Assembly (NCBI GenBank): GCA_964468125.1
Contig: CAYXVF010000001.1
Span: forward strand, 1-64,000
DNA length: 64,000 bases
Source of the DNA: CAYXVF01 sp964468125
GTDB lineage: Bacteria > Myxococcota > XYA12-FULL-58-9 > CAYXVF01
Reading direction: 5' to 3'
Positions 35,507-44,948 of the stretch are shown here, in pieces (position 1 is the first letter of the stretch; every line of letters starts with the position of its first letter). The position numbers and the translations under genes were made by a program. A model generated the notes under the pieces. The model searched no databases. It was not told where the DNA came from and was given only the letters and a program-made list of their open reading frames with translations.

Positions 35507-37735
35507 ATGCTCTCGGGCATGCTTCTCGTCTGCTCCCGCACCGCGCGTTTCGCTTCCATGCTCGCCGTCTTCAGCCTCCTCAGCGGCTGCGGCGACGACC
35601 CGGCCGTTGCCGAGCGCAATGGGAACACGAACCGGATAGGCGGGGACCCGGACACGAACTTCAGCACCAACCAGAACGACAACACCAACGCCAACGCCAA
35701 CAGCAGCGACAACGCCATGGGAGTGCCGGGCTGCACAAACCCGGACGCGGAGAACTACGACCCGGATGCCACGGTCGACGACGGGTCCTGCGTGGTGCCC
35801 TTCACCTGGAGCCTGGGTCCGCCTCTCGGGACCGAAGTGCCCGATCTCGGCACCGTCGCCCATCCTCTGACCCCGCTCGCGCTCTGGGAGACCTCGGCCG
35901 CGCCGCTGCCCACGAACGCGTGGTGGATGAACCTCGCCCTCGGCTCTCAGGGCTTCACGGTGAACGCGATGCCGCATCTGGTCCGCGCCTTTTCGGACCG
36001 GCTTCAGGTGAGCCGCCAAAACCTCGCAGAGATCCCCATCGCCATCTTTGCGACTTTTAGCGCACAGATCGAGCTTCGCGCTGTGGAATCCTTCAGCGCG
36101 TCGCCGCGGATTGTCGACTACGACCTGTTGTCCGTCATCCTGCAGTGGACGAGCACGAGCGGCACGATGACCACCCCTCTTGTTCGTGGCTCCCCTTACA
36201 TCACCGCCGAATACGACGGCCTCACTCCACGCCTGAGCTCGGCGGAGACCATCACAGCGCTCAACGGATCCGGTAGCCGCTACGGAGCGGTCCTGAGCGG
36301 CGGCGACACGTACATTCTCTATTTCAGCAGTGCCGTCGAGCTCAGCCTCAGCGCGGGTGAGCTCGAAGCCACGGCACCCTTCACCGGAACTCTGCGGGTC
36401 GCACGGCTGACGAACGAAGCGGTGCTCGACGCACACAGTGGGGCGATCCCCTTCGGCGGTGCCATCGAAGCGAGCATCGAGGAAGGGGTGGCACAGGTTC
36501 GCTTCAACTGGGAACGGGGTGGAACGGGTCCCTTGCTGATGATGAGTCTGCCGCACCACCGCGACAGCTTCGTAGGTGCCACTCTGACCGCGCTGAGCGA
36601 GCGAACGCTCCGAGGCGACATGGTGGGCGTGAGTGGCGACGACTGGACGATGGAGATGGCGCTCCCGGATTTGGGCGTTCAGGCGCCGCGACCGATCGAT
36701 CCGAGCTCGCTTGCGGAGATCAGCAGCGCACTCGCGAGCGAGAAGGGCATACGGCCGACGGCTACGGACACCTATTTCTTCGGTACGCAGGTGGGGACGA
36801 TGACCCGTCTGCTTCTGATCGCCGAGGCCCTCGGCGACGAACCGACCGCCGGCGAGCTCACGGAGGCGCTGAAGGCGGAGCTCGCGCCGTGGATCGCCGG
36901 TACCAACGCAGACCCGCTCGTGTATGACACGGTCTGGGGCGGGGTCGTTCCCGCGGCCGCGGCCTTCGACTCAGGCGCTCAGTTCGGCAGCGGCTACTAC
37001 AACGACCATCACTTTCACTACGGCTACCACCTCTATGCTGCGGCCGCCGTCGCTCGGCGCGACCCCACTTGGGCCGCGGCGAACGGGGAATTCTACCGCA
37101 CGCTGGCTCGTGACTTCATGAATCCGAGCCTGGCGGACCCTCATTTTCCACAGTTTCGTTCCTTCGATTGGTTTGTGGGCCACTCGTGGGCGGCGGGACT
37201 CTTTCAGTTCGCCGACGGGCGCAACCAGGAATCCACTTCCGAGGCGGTGCACGCCTACTACGCGGCGAAGCTCTTTGGTGAGGCCACGAACGACGACAAC
37301 CTGAGAGGCCTCGGTTGGCTGCTCGCCGCAATGGAGATCCAATCGACGCAGCGCTATTGGCAGATGAAGGACCCGAGCGAGATCTACTTCGATAGCTTCG
37401 CGGCAAATGGCGTGGTCGGAATTCTCTGGTCCCTCAAGGCGGCGCACGAAACATTCTTTGGCAACAACACGGAATTCATCTTTGGCATTCAGGTTCTGCC
37501 TATCACTCCGGCGACCGAGCCGCTCATCGATCCGCTCTGGGCTGAATCGGTCTGGCCCATCGCCGCGACGTCGCTCACCCGGGCGAACCCGCCGATCGAC
37601 AATGACTGGCGGTTGGTCATGGCCGCACTTCGGGGCACACACGACGTGGACGACGCGGCCACCTTGTTGGTGAACCCGTCCGGCCTGGGTCGCAGCCGGA
37701 CGAATCTCCTGTGGTGGCTCGCAACCCGCCCCTGA
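35507..37735 (+). CDS. GH81-family endo-beta-1,3-glucanase lipoprotein
   Basis: 742 residues. Signal peptide with lipobox LLSGC, then an Asn-rich linker (NQNDNTNANANSSDNA) and a Cys-bounded unit CTNPDAENYDPDATVDDGSC. The catalytic region (about 110-740) matches GH81: PLPTNAWWMNLALGSQG, NDHHFHYGYHLYAAA (catalytic Asp) and GRNQESTSEAVHAYY (catalytic Glu pair), plus FDWFVGHSWAAG. Hydrolyses beta-1,3-glucan of fungal or algal walls, fitting a predatory or degradative lifestyle. Outer-membrane anchoring is predicted from the lipobox. Alternative starts at 35519 and further in do not change the signal. Confidence 0.92.
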   Translation: MLSGMLLVCSRTARFASMLAVFSLLSGCGDDPAVAERNGNTNRIGGDPDTNFSTNQNDNTNANANSSDNAMGVPGCTNPDAENYDPDATVDDGSCVVPFTWSLGPPLGTEVPDLGTVAHPLTPLALWETSAAPLPTNAWWMNLALGSQGFTVNAMPHLVRAFSDRLQVSRQNLAEIPIAIFATFSAQIELRAVESFSASPRIVDYDLLSVILQWTSTSGTMTTPLVRGSPYITAEYDGLTPRLSSAETITALNGSGSRYGAVLSGGDTYILYFSSAVELSLSAGELEATAPFTGTLRVARLTNEAVLDAHSGAIPFGGAIEASIEEGVAQVRFNWERGGTGPLLMMSLPHHRDSFVGATLTALSERTLRGDMVGVSGDDWTMEMALPDLGVQAPRPIDPSSLAEISSALASEKGIRPTATDTYFFGTQVGTMTRLLLIAEALGDEPTAGELTEALKAELAPWIAGTNADPLVYDTVWGGVVPAAAAFDSGAQFGSGYYNDHHFHYGYHLYAAAAVARRDPTWAAANGEFYRTLARDFMNPSLADPHFPQFRSFDWFVGHSWAAGLFQFADGRNQESTSEAVHAYYAAKLFGEATNDDNLRGLGWLLAAMEIQSTQRYWQMKDPSEIYFDSFAANGVVGILWSLKAAHETFFGNNTEFIFGIQVLPITPATEPLIDPLWAESVWPIAATSLTRANPPIDNDWRLVMAALRGTHDVDDAATLLVNPSGLGRSRTNLLWWLATRP

Positions 37736-37745
37736 GGCTCGCGCC

Positions 37746-39656
37746 TCAGAAATCCATCGAAAAACCGGCGTAGGCGCCGCCGGTAGTGGGGACGACGGAC
37801 AGGCGTCCGGGGACCTCCCAGTCCCACTCCTGGGTGAGCCAGACGGCCACGCCGAGACCCACGGCTGCGCCGATCCCTCCTGCAAGATAGAGGGAGCGAT
37901 CTTCGAGCTCCGGGTCCTGCCAGATCGTTTGCGTGCCGACCCCCACGACGGCGCCGAGCAGCCCCCCCGCGTTGAGCACGAGCGCACGGCTGCGGCTCAT
38001 GGGGTAGTAGCGGGCGAGCAAACCGCCGCCGACTGCGCCGAGGTCGCTCGCGATGAGCGTGACCAGCCAGGTCGCCTCATCCGAGCCCGGGAACCGAACG
38101 GCACCTTGGGCCGCAAAGGCGAGCAGGCCGGACCACAGGCCCACGGTGTTGGCGGTGGAGACGTCCGCTGCGGTGGGCTCGAGCAGCTCATCGAGGGCGT
38201 AGGCCAAGCCCATTCCCCCGAGCTGCCCGGCGATCAATCCGGCGCTGAACTGACCGCTCGCGAAGCGGTCCGCGTCCGGATCGAGAAACTCCGCGTCGAG
38301 CGCGCCTTGAATCGCCGCCCCGTGCCAGAGCCCCCAGAGAAAGCCGGAGTTGAGCATCATCGACCGGCCCGGGGTGACGCCGTCTCGGCTGAGCGCATAG
38401 GAGCTGAGCAGACCTAGGCCCCCGCCCAAGCCGATCATCGCGCTCCACTCGGTGATGCCATCGCAGTCGAAAGCGAGGCAGAGCTCGCTTCCGAGCAACA
38501 CGCCGTGGGCCGTCTGGAACAACATGAGCTCGGTTCGCGCGCCAGGCGTTGGCGTATTGTCGAAGAGGCCGGCGCGGTAGCCGCGCAAACGGGCGTTCGG
38601 GCCGCGGGCTAGGGTCTGCTCGAAGTCGAGAGGCGCCAAATCGTTGAGCGCCACCGCCTGACGTTCAGCGGACTTCGCCCGCACGGACCCGCTCCAGCGC
38701 TGCGAGCCGTTGGCGACGAAAATCTCATAGGTCCCCGCTGGCAAGGAGAGCTCGACCCGATCCCCCTGAAACTTGCGCAGCTCCGCGACCACTTTCGCGT
38801 CGGGCCCGTTGAAGAACACGCGACCGGCGATGTCCTCTCCGAGAGTGAAACCCGAATCCCGGACACGAAGGTCTGTGAGTGTCACATCGCCGGCGCCGGC
38901 GAGGCGAATGTCGTAGGAAGGATGCTGCGGTCCGCTCTGAGTGTTCTCGGTCCGCGCCAGCGTTTCCGCGTAGGCGAACTGGTAGGCCTCGTTCAAGGAA
39001 ACCCGTCCGTCCTTCGAGAAGTCCGCGGCCCCGAGAAGACCGGACACCAGGTAGTGGGTGAAGAAGGAGCCCCGCAGCCGGTCAGACTCCTGCGCCGCCT
39101 CTGTTGCGGAGGCGGAGGTGAGGTAGGCGTACCCGCGCACCTCGGTCTCCTCGATGCGCAAGGGCCCGGGTCGCCGTTTGCCGCCCTTGAGGCGTGTGAG
39201 CGCACCGGACGCGCAGGAATCGAGGATCGCGATGCGCACGTCCGCAGCGACGCTATCGAGCCAGCCCCGGAGCTCGCGATAGGTGAGACGCTCTTCACCG
39301 AGGAGCAATCCGTCTTCATCCGAGTGGCCCGAGTAATAGACCACGAGCTCGACCCGCTCACCCTCGTCCCGATGGCCCTGGACCGCGGCCGAGACCTCGC
39401 GCATCGCCTCGGCGAGTGCCGAGCGGTCGGCGTTGAGGATGAGCCAGCGGTCATCCACGGCGACGCCACCGAGCGTTTCGAGCACGGAGGCCATCGCCGC
39501 CGCATCGGAGGTCGCATAGCGCAGGGTCACGCGCCCCGCACCGCCGTCGTTCACCCCCACGAGGAGAGCTAGGCGCCGTGCCGCGTCCGCCCGGTCCGCG
39601 CTCAACAGGACGAGCGCCGAGGCGAGCAGGGCGAGCCCTCCACGCCCGAAGCTCAT
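37746..39656 (-). CDS. exported caspase-like (C14) peptidase with hydrophobic C-terminal region
   Basis: 636 residues. Signal peptide (MSFGRGGLALLASALVLLS), then a caspase domain (about 28-265) with catalytic dyad His111 in YYSGHSDEDG and Cys148 in AILDSCASGA, and an EF-hand-like DFSKDGRVSLNEAY. Next come beta-sandwich-like segments (SLPAGTYEIFVAN) and a C-terminal Gly-rich hydrophobic half (about 395-620), possibly membrane-inserted. Last gene of a three-gene operon with a sigma factor; it overlaps the middle gene by 4 bases. Activity as a regulated envelope protease is inferred. Confidence 0.9.
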   Translation of the reverse strand: MSFGRGGLALLASALVLLSADRADAARRLALLVGVNDGGAGRVTLRYATSDAAAMASVLETLGGVAVDDRWLILNADRSALAEAMREVSAAVQGHRDEGERVELVVYYSGHSDEDGLLLGEERLTYRELRGWLDSVAADVRIAILDSCASGALTRLKGGKRRPGPLRIEETEVRGYAYLTSASATEAAQESDRLRGSFFTHYLVSGLLGAADFSKDGRVSLNEAYQFAYAETLARTENTQSGPQHPSYDIRLAGAGDVTLTDLRVRDSGFTLGEDIAGRVFFNGPDAKVVAELRKFQGDRVELSLPAGTYEIFVANGSQRWSGSVRAKSAERQAVALNDLAPLDFEQTLARGPNARLRGYRAGLFDNTPTPGARTELMLFQTAHGVLLGSELCLAFDCDGITEWSAMIGLGGGLGLLSSYALSRDGVTPGRSMMLNSGFLWGLWHGAAIQGALDAEFLDPDADRFASGQFSAGLIAGQLGGMGLAYALDELLEPTAADVSTANTVGLWSGLLAFAAQGAVRFPGSDEATWLVTLIASDLGAVGGGLLARYYPMSRSRALVLNAGGLLGAVVGVGTQTIWQDPELEDRSLYLAGGIGAAVGLGVAVWLTQEWDWEVPGRLSVVPTTGGAYAGFSMDF

Positions 39657-40381
39657 GGTGACTTCTTCACCTCGAAGACATCCACGGAGAGCGCGGAGGG
39701 AAACTCCTGGACCGCCTCACTTCGGCGCGCGCGAAACGCTTCGACGATCGAGGCTACATCGAAGGGAGTTTCGGAGGTGACGAGAAAGAATCGCTCGAAG
39801 CGCGGCGCGTCGTCGAGCTCGTAGGAGCTGGGCAGGGGGCGGCCCGGTTCGATTCGAATGGGCATCGAGCCCGTCGCGGGCACGATCGGGCTCACGGTCC
39901 CGGCGCCGTCCACCGCGATCAGCGCGCCAAACAGGGGCGAAGGAGCGCGCACCAGAAAGCTCAAGACGTCGCCTTCCTGGGCCGGGTCACCATCGGCCAT
40001 GCGCGACTCACCGTGAAAGACACTCAGAGTCGGTCCATCTCCTCCCTTGAGGCGAGTTGTTTCGATCGGTTCGAGGGGCTCCTTTGAGTCTTGCATCGGC
40101 AAGAGAGCGAGTACGGCCGTGAGCGCCGCCGCGGCGGGTAGGGCGAAGGTGAGCCAACGCGGCCGGGAGCGAACGCCTACGGCTCGGTCGAGATCGGCGC
40201 GAAAGCGGCTCGGAGGGATCTCGGCGAGGATCGCGCGGTCGGAGGCTTCGAGCGACGCGAGGCGATCCATGCCGCCGGGCTCGCGCGCCAGACGCGCCAA
40301 GACCTCTTCCTTCTTGGGTCCTTCGAGCTCGCCCTTGGCGAGACGCTCGAGCAGAAGCTGCGGCACGCGCTCGTCGCTCAC
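39653..40381 (-). CDS. single-pass membrane protein with DUF4384-like C-terminus, putative anti-sigma factor
   Basis: 242 residues from GTG at 40381, which overlaps the sigma-factor stop (GTGA). N-terminal helical part (LLLERLAKGELEGPKKEEVLARL), a membrane segment at about residues 70-90 (LTFALPAAAALTAVLALLPM), and an outer domain resembling DUF4384 (LSFLVRAPSPLFGALIAVDGAGTV). No classical zinc anti-sigma HxxxCxxC motif is present, so the anti-sigma role rests on position and topology. It overlaps the caspase gene start by 4 bases. Confidence 0.8.
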   Translation of the reverse strand: MSDERVPQLLLERLAKGELEGPKKEEVLARLAREPGGMDRLASLEASDRAILAEIPPSRFRADLDRAVGVRSRPRWLTFALPAAAALTAVLALLPMQDSKEPLEPIETTRLKGGDGPTLSVFHGESRMADGDPAQEGDVLSFLVRAPSPLFGALIAVDGAGTVSPIVPATGSMPIRIEPGRPLPSSYELDDAPRFERFFLVTSETPFDVASIVEAFRARRSEAVQEFPSALSVDVFEVKKSP

Positions 40382-40863
40382 GGCTCGACTCCTTCCAGCT
40401 CCTTCACCCGCGCCTTCAAGCCGCGGAGGCGTTTTCTCACCCCGGACACGGAGAGCCCCACTTCCTCTGCGACCTCCTCGAGGGTCATTCCGTCGAGCAA
40501 GTGCAACACCGCCATCACCCGGGTGGATTCCTGCTCCCGGCCAAAGATCCGCGCGAGCGCGTCGGCGGCGAGGCTCTGGGTCTCCCCGTCCCGGGCGCTC
40601 GCGATCCGCTCGAGGAGGCCGTCGTCGGAGCCCGACGGACGGCGTTTTCCAGCCCGAATCCGGTTCAGGCACACCTGCGTGGCCATGCGGTAGAGCAGGG
40701 ATGAGGGAGCGCGGTCATCGAGGCGGTCCTGGTAGCGGACGAGCTTGATGAAGGTTTCCTGCATGGCGTCCCGCGCATCCTCCTCGTTCCGCAGGAGGCT
40801 TCGGCATCGGCGCAGGACCATGGGTCCATAGCGCCGATAGTAATCGTCGACGTCGATCGTCAT
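40378..40863 (-). CDS. ECF-type RNA polymerase sigma factor
   Basis: 161 residues. Region 2: YYRRYGPMVLRRCRSLLRN and DARDAMQETFIKLVRY; region 4: LHLLDGMTLEEVAEEVGLS then GVRKRLRGLKARVKEL, a helix-turn-helix. The frame reaches 41058, but ATG at 40863 (MTIDVDDYY) fits the family and has GGGGGCG upstream. First gene of an operon with a membrane protein and a caspase-like peptidase, divergent from leuS. Probably activates its own operon, with a signal passed by the membrane protein. Confidence 0.93.
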   Translation of the reverse strand: MTIDVDDYYRRYGPMVLRRCRSLLRNEEDARDAMQETFIKLVRYQDRLDDRAPSSLLYRMATQVCLNRIRAGKRRPSGSDDGLLERIASARDGETQSLAADALARIFGREQESTRVMAVLHLLDGMTLEEVAEEVGLSVSGVRKRLRGLKARVKELEGVEP

Positions 40864-41056
40864 CGATCGGGCGCCCCCAAAAGGGCGAGTGATCGCACGT
40901 ACAGAAACCCCGCGGAGCGCATCTTCCGTCACCCTCGGCGGGAAAAAGTGACTCCTCCCGCTCCCTTCGCTTACCGGATTTCCGCGCCGCAGGCCAAAAG
41001 CCGCAACGCAGGCTGCACGCTTGTCCGGAGTCGCGAGGTTAGCTAGTTCCCCCCGC

Positions 41057-43717
41057 ATGTCCGAACGCTACACACCCTCCGAGATTGAGCCCAAGTGGCA
41101 GCGCTACTGGGATGAGCACCGCACCTTCGCCACCGATGAAGAGTCGGACGCGCCCACCCGCTACGTGCTCGATATGTTTCCCTACCCCTCCGGGGCCGGC
41201 CTGCACGTGGGACACCCGGAGGGCTACACCGCGACCGACATCATCTCGCGCTACTTTCGCTCGACCGGCCACGCGGTTCTTCACCCGATGGGGTGGGATG
41301 CGTTCGGGCTACCCGCCGAGCAGCACGCGATCAACACGGGCACCCACCCCCGAGATACGACGAACGCCAACATCGACAACTTCCGCCGTCAGCTAAAGTC
41401 CCTGGGCTTCTCCTACGACTGGTCGCGAGAGGTGAACACCACGGACCCGGCCTACTTTCGCTGGACCCAATGGATCTTCCTCGAGCTCTTTGAGCGTGGC
41501 CTCGCCTACCAGGAGGAGATCCCCGTCAACTGGTGTCCGGCACTCGGGACCGTCCTGGCCAATGAAGAGGTGAAGGACGGCAAGAGCGAGCGCGGCGGCC
41601 ATCCGGTGGTGCGCGTGCCCCTGCGCCAGTGGATGCTGAAGATCACCGAATACTCGGAACGACTCCTCGCCGGCCTCGAAGACGTTGAGTGGCCCGAAGG
41701 CACGCGCGTGATGCAAAAGGAGTGGATCGGGCGCAGTGAAGGCGCCGAGGTCGACTTTTCAATCGACGGCCACGAGGGGGAGAAGCTGCGGGTCTTCACG
41801 ACGCGCCCGGACACGCTCTTCGGTGCCACCTTCATGGCCATCGCCCCGGAGCACCCGCTGGTGCAGCAGATCACCACGGACGACGAGCGCGATGCGGTCG
41901 AGGCCTACGTGCGCGAAGCGAGCAACCGCAGCGACCTGGAGCGCACCCAGAGCAAAGTCAAAACCGGGGTCTTCTGCGGCTCGCACGCGTTGAATCCGGT
42001 CAACGGCGCCAAGGTCCCGATCTACATCGCGGACTATGTGCTGATGGGCTACGGCACGGGCGCGATCATGGCGGTTCCCGGTCACGACGAGCGCGACTTC
42101 GAGTTCGCGAAGAAATACGGGATCGAGATCATCGAAGTCGTCTCGCCGGACGGCTCTCCACGCGGGGAGCTGACGCAGGCCGATCCCTCCCCTGGGATCG
42201 CGGTGAATTCCGGGAAGTACGAAGGTCTGAAGACCGACGAAGTCAAGCGCGCCATCATCGCCGATCTCGAAGGGGCGGGGACGGGGACGGGCAAGGTGCA
42301 GTATAAGCTGCGCGACTGGGTGTTCTCCCGCCAGCGCTATTGGGGGGAGCCCATTCCGATCTACTTCCCGGTGGAGTGCGACGGCGACCCTCGCAACAGC
42401 GATGACGTCACCATTCGCTACGATCAGCCGCACGCGGTGGATACGAGCGAGCTACCGCTCACCCTCCCGGAGCTCGACGATTACAAACCGGGCGACGATC
42501 CGGCGGGTCCCCTCGCCCGGGCAAAAGACTGGCGCTTCTTTGAGCGTGACGGTCAGTGGTACGCCCGCGAGACCAATACGATGCCGCAGTGGGCGGGGTC
42601 CTGCTGGTATTACCTGCGCTTCTGCGATCCGCACAACGAACGAGAGCTGATCTCGGCAAAGGCGGCGAAGCGTTGGCTCCCGGTAGACCTCTACATCGGT
42701 GGCGCCGAGCACGCGGTGCTTCACCTGCTCTACGCTCGTTTCTGGCACATGGTGCTGCAGGATGTTGGCGTCATCGACGCTCCGGAGCCGTTCGAGAAGC
42801 TCGTGCACCAGGGAATGATCCTCGGTGAGATGGAATACACGAGCTACCGCGATGCCGACGGCGAGCCCGTCTCTGCTCGATCGGTCGTCGAAATCGAACG
42901 CGACGGCGCGCTCCGAGAGGTGGTCGAGGGGACGGACCGGGTCGTCAGCCGCCTGAAGCTCGAGGAAAGCGACGTGGAAAAGAAGGGCGGCGAGTTCGTT
43001 CTGAAGAGCCACCCGGAGCTGCGCGTGGACGCGCGTGCCCACAAGATGAGCAAATCACGCGGAAACGTCGTGAACCCCGATGACATCATCGAGCAATTCG
43101 GCGCGGACGCGATGCGTCTCTATGAGATGTTCATGGGGCCCCTCGAAGCGGTGAAGCCGTGGTCCACGAGCTCGATTCAGGGGGTCGCGCGCTTTCTCGA
43201 CAAGGTTTGGTCTGCGGCGACGGGGCCACTGAGCGACAGCCCTGCGACCGAGGAGATCGAGCGACTCACGCACCAAACGATCAAGAAAGTCACCGAGGAC
43301 ATCGAATCGCTGCGCTTCAACACCGCGATCAGCACCATGATGACCTTGGTCAACGAGCTCGGACGGGCGGACCCGGTGCCACGCTGGAACGTCGAGACCC
43401 TCGTGTTGCTCCTTCACCCCTTTGCACCGCACATCGCCGAAGAGCTCTGGGAGCGTATGGGACATGCGCCGAGCGTCCAGGGGGCTCCGTGGCCCCGCTA
43501 CGACGAAGCGAAGCTGGTCGAGAAGGAGCTCGAGATTCCGGTGCAGATCAACGGGAAGAAGCGTGGCGTCTTACGTGTTCCCCCCGGGGCGACAGAAGAC
43601 GATGTTTTTTCCGCTGCCGCGTCGGACCCGTCGATTGCGAAGCACTGGGATGGTAAGACTATAGCGCGCAAGATCTGGGTCCAAGACCGGATTCTGACCC
43701 TGGTGGTCAAAGGTTGA
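41057..43717 (+). CDS. leuS: leucyl-tRNA synthetase
   Basis: 886 residues, a normal LeuRS length. Class I signature HVGH (50-53) in YPSGAGLHVGHPEGY and KMSKS at 663-667, with the editing CP1 domain (TRPDTLFGATFMAIAPEHP, YGTGAIMAVPGHDERD) and the C-terminal anticodon-binding part (RFLDKVW, HPFAPHIAEELW). Charges tRNA-Leu in the cytoplasm. ATG at 41057 matches the family start. The next gene starts 2 bases after its stop. Confidence 0.98.
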   Translation: MSERYTPSEIEPKWQRYWDEHRTFATDEESDAPTRYVLDMFPYPSGAGLHVGHPEGYTATDIISRYFRSTGHAVLHPMGWDAFGLPAEQHAINTGTHPRDTTNANIDNFRRQLKSLGFSYDWSREVNTTDPAYFRWTQWIFLELFERGLAYQEEIPVNWCPALGTVLANEEVKDGKSERGGHPVVRVPLRQWMLKITEYSERLLAGLEDVEWPEGTRVMQKEWIGRSEGAEVDFSIDGHEGEKLRVFTTRPDTLFGATFMAIAPEHPLVQQITTDDERDAVEAYVREASNRSDLERTQSKVKTGVFCGSHALNPVNGAKVPIYIADYVLMGYGTGAIMAVPGHDERDFEFAKKYGIEIIEVVSPDGSPRGELTQADPSPGIAVNSGKYEGLKTDEVKRAIIADLEGAGTGTGKVQYKLRDWVFSRQRYWGEPIPIYFPVECDGDPRNSDDVTIRYDQPHAVDTSELPLTLPELDDYKPGDDPAGPLARAKDWRFFERDGQWYARETNTMPQWAGSCWYYLRFCDPHNERELISAKAAKRWLPVDLYIGGAEHAVLHLLYARFWHMVLQDVGVIDAPEPFEKLVHQGMILGEMEYTSYRDADGEPVSARSVVEIERDGALREVVEGTDRVVSRLKLEESDVEKKGGEFVLKSHPELRVDARAHKMSKSRGNVVNPDDIIEQFGADAMRLYEMFMGPLEAVKPWSTSSIQGVARFLDKVWSAATGPLSDSPATEEIERLTHQTIKKVTEDIESLRFNTAISTMMTLVNELGRADPVPRWNVETLVLLLHPFAPHIAEELWERMGHAPSVQGAPWPRYDEAKLVEKELEIPVQINGKKRGVLRVPPGATEDDVFSAAASDPSIAKHWDGKTIARKIWVQDRILTLVVKG

Positions 43718-43719
43718 GC

Positions 43720-44382
43720 ATGAGCAGCGTGAGCGACACGTCTACCCTCGCAGCCCTCGGACGCATCTCGAGAAGCGTGGCGCACGACTTCAACAACGCA
43801 CTCACCTCCATTCTGTCTTCCGCGGAGTTGCTCGCCGAAGACACGGACAGCGACGACCCACGCTCCCGCGACATCGCCCGGATCCGACGTGCCTGCCTCC
43901 GAGCCCGAGCCCTGACGGTCCAGCTCCTCGAAGTCACTGAAAGTCGCCCGGCCATCCCGCGCCGAATCGAGTTGAAACAGCACATCGAGGAGCGCCGCGT
44001 TCTGTTCGAGAAGGCGATGGGAAATGAGAACACGCTCGAGGTCACCGGTAGAAGCTGCGACGTCGAGGTTGACGTGCACGAGCTCGACAACATTCTGCTT
44101 CGGCTGGCCATCAACGCGGGTTCGGTGATGCAAGGGGAGACGCTGACCCTTTCGACAGAGCTCGAGTACGGCCAAGTCGTGCTGCGCGCGCGGGATTACG
44201 GTGCGCCCGTTGAAGAGCGCGAGCTCGCCTTCGTCTTCGACCCCTCCGTTGGCCAGAATTACACCCTGGCCGGCGCCTACACCTTCGCAAAGGCGCACGG
44301 CGGCTCGCTCGAGGTGAAACCTCGCGAGGACGGCAACTTAGTCGTGCTGCGTTTGCCCGCCGCTCAAAGTGCCGAGGCGTGA
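43720..44382 (+). CDS. histidine-kinase-like protein with degenerate ATPase domain
   Basis: 220 residues. A DHp-like helix pair carries the H-box VAHDFNNALTSIL (His22), as in hybrid-type kinases, followed by an HATPase-like domain with a weak N-box (ELDNILLRLAINAG) and ARDYGAP where DxGxG is expected. No sensor, HAMP or receiver domain and no membrane segment. The nucleotide site looks incomplete, so it may act as a phosphotransfer protein, pseudokinase or dimerisation partner. Only 2 bases separate it from leuS, so it is probably co-translated. It overlaps the convergent threonine-aldolase remnant by 19 bases. Confidence 0.8.
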   Translation: MSSVSDTSTLAALGRISRSVAHDFNNALTSILSSAELLAEDTDSDDPRSRDIARIRRACLRARALTVQLLEVTESRPAIPRRIELKQHIEERRVLFEKAMGNENTLEVTGRSCDVEVDVHELDNILLRLAINAGSVMQGETLTLSTELEYGQVVLRARDYGAPVEERELAFVFDPSVGQNYTLAGAYTFAKAHGGSLEVKPREDGNLVVLRLPAAQSAEA

Positions 44383-44922
44383 GCGAGAAACTCCTCTGTG
44401 TCCTCGCTCGTGTGATCAAAGCTGCATACGAGACGTCCGACGGTTTGCTCCCGATTCCAGAAATGAAACGCGCAGCGCTCCCGTAGCGTGGCCATGCGTG
44501 CGCGCGGCCCCTCGAGCAAGACCATGTTCGCGTCGCAGGGGGCGTGGAGCGAGAAACCTTCGATCGACAGGAGCCCGTCGGCGAGCTGTTTCGCCCGAGC
44601 GTTCGCGCTGCGAGCCAGCTCTCGCCATAGGGCTCCATCGAAATAGGCGAGGTATTGCGCGGCAATGAACCGCGCCTTGCTCGGCAACTGGGTCACCTGC
44701 TTCAACACGGCGCCCGCGTCCGGGGCGATGGTCGAATCAAAGAAGACCACGGACTCAGCGCTCAACAGACCGTTCTTTGTACCGCCAAAGGAGAGTACGT
44801 CCACGCCGAGATCGCGGGTCGCCTCGCGCAGTGTGAGCCCCTGCGCCGCCGCCGCATTCGCGATGCGCGGCGTTGTCGGAGAGGAAATGGCGACCGCTCG
44901 TGAGGCTCGGCGTTTTATCCAT
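44364..44922 (-). pseudogene. internally deleted low-specificity threonine aldolase gene
   Basis: The 5' end is intact: GGAGG before ATG at 44922 and MDKTPSLTSGRHFLSDNAA, the family N-terminus. The 3' part reads, in another frame, RIANAAAAQGLTLREATRD then SFGGTKNGLLSAE with the PLP lysine, and continues normally to the C-terminus. The joint lies near 44858-44878. About 150-190 residues (substrate and PLP stacking region) are missing compared with full-length enzymes near 340 residues, and the two parts are out of frame. Either a real deletion of roughly 0.5 kb or an assembly gap. Even if translated it could not be active. Confidence 0.8.
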
Positions 44923-44948
44923 GACCTCCAAAGTTTGATCGAGTTCGC

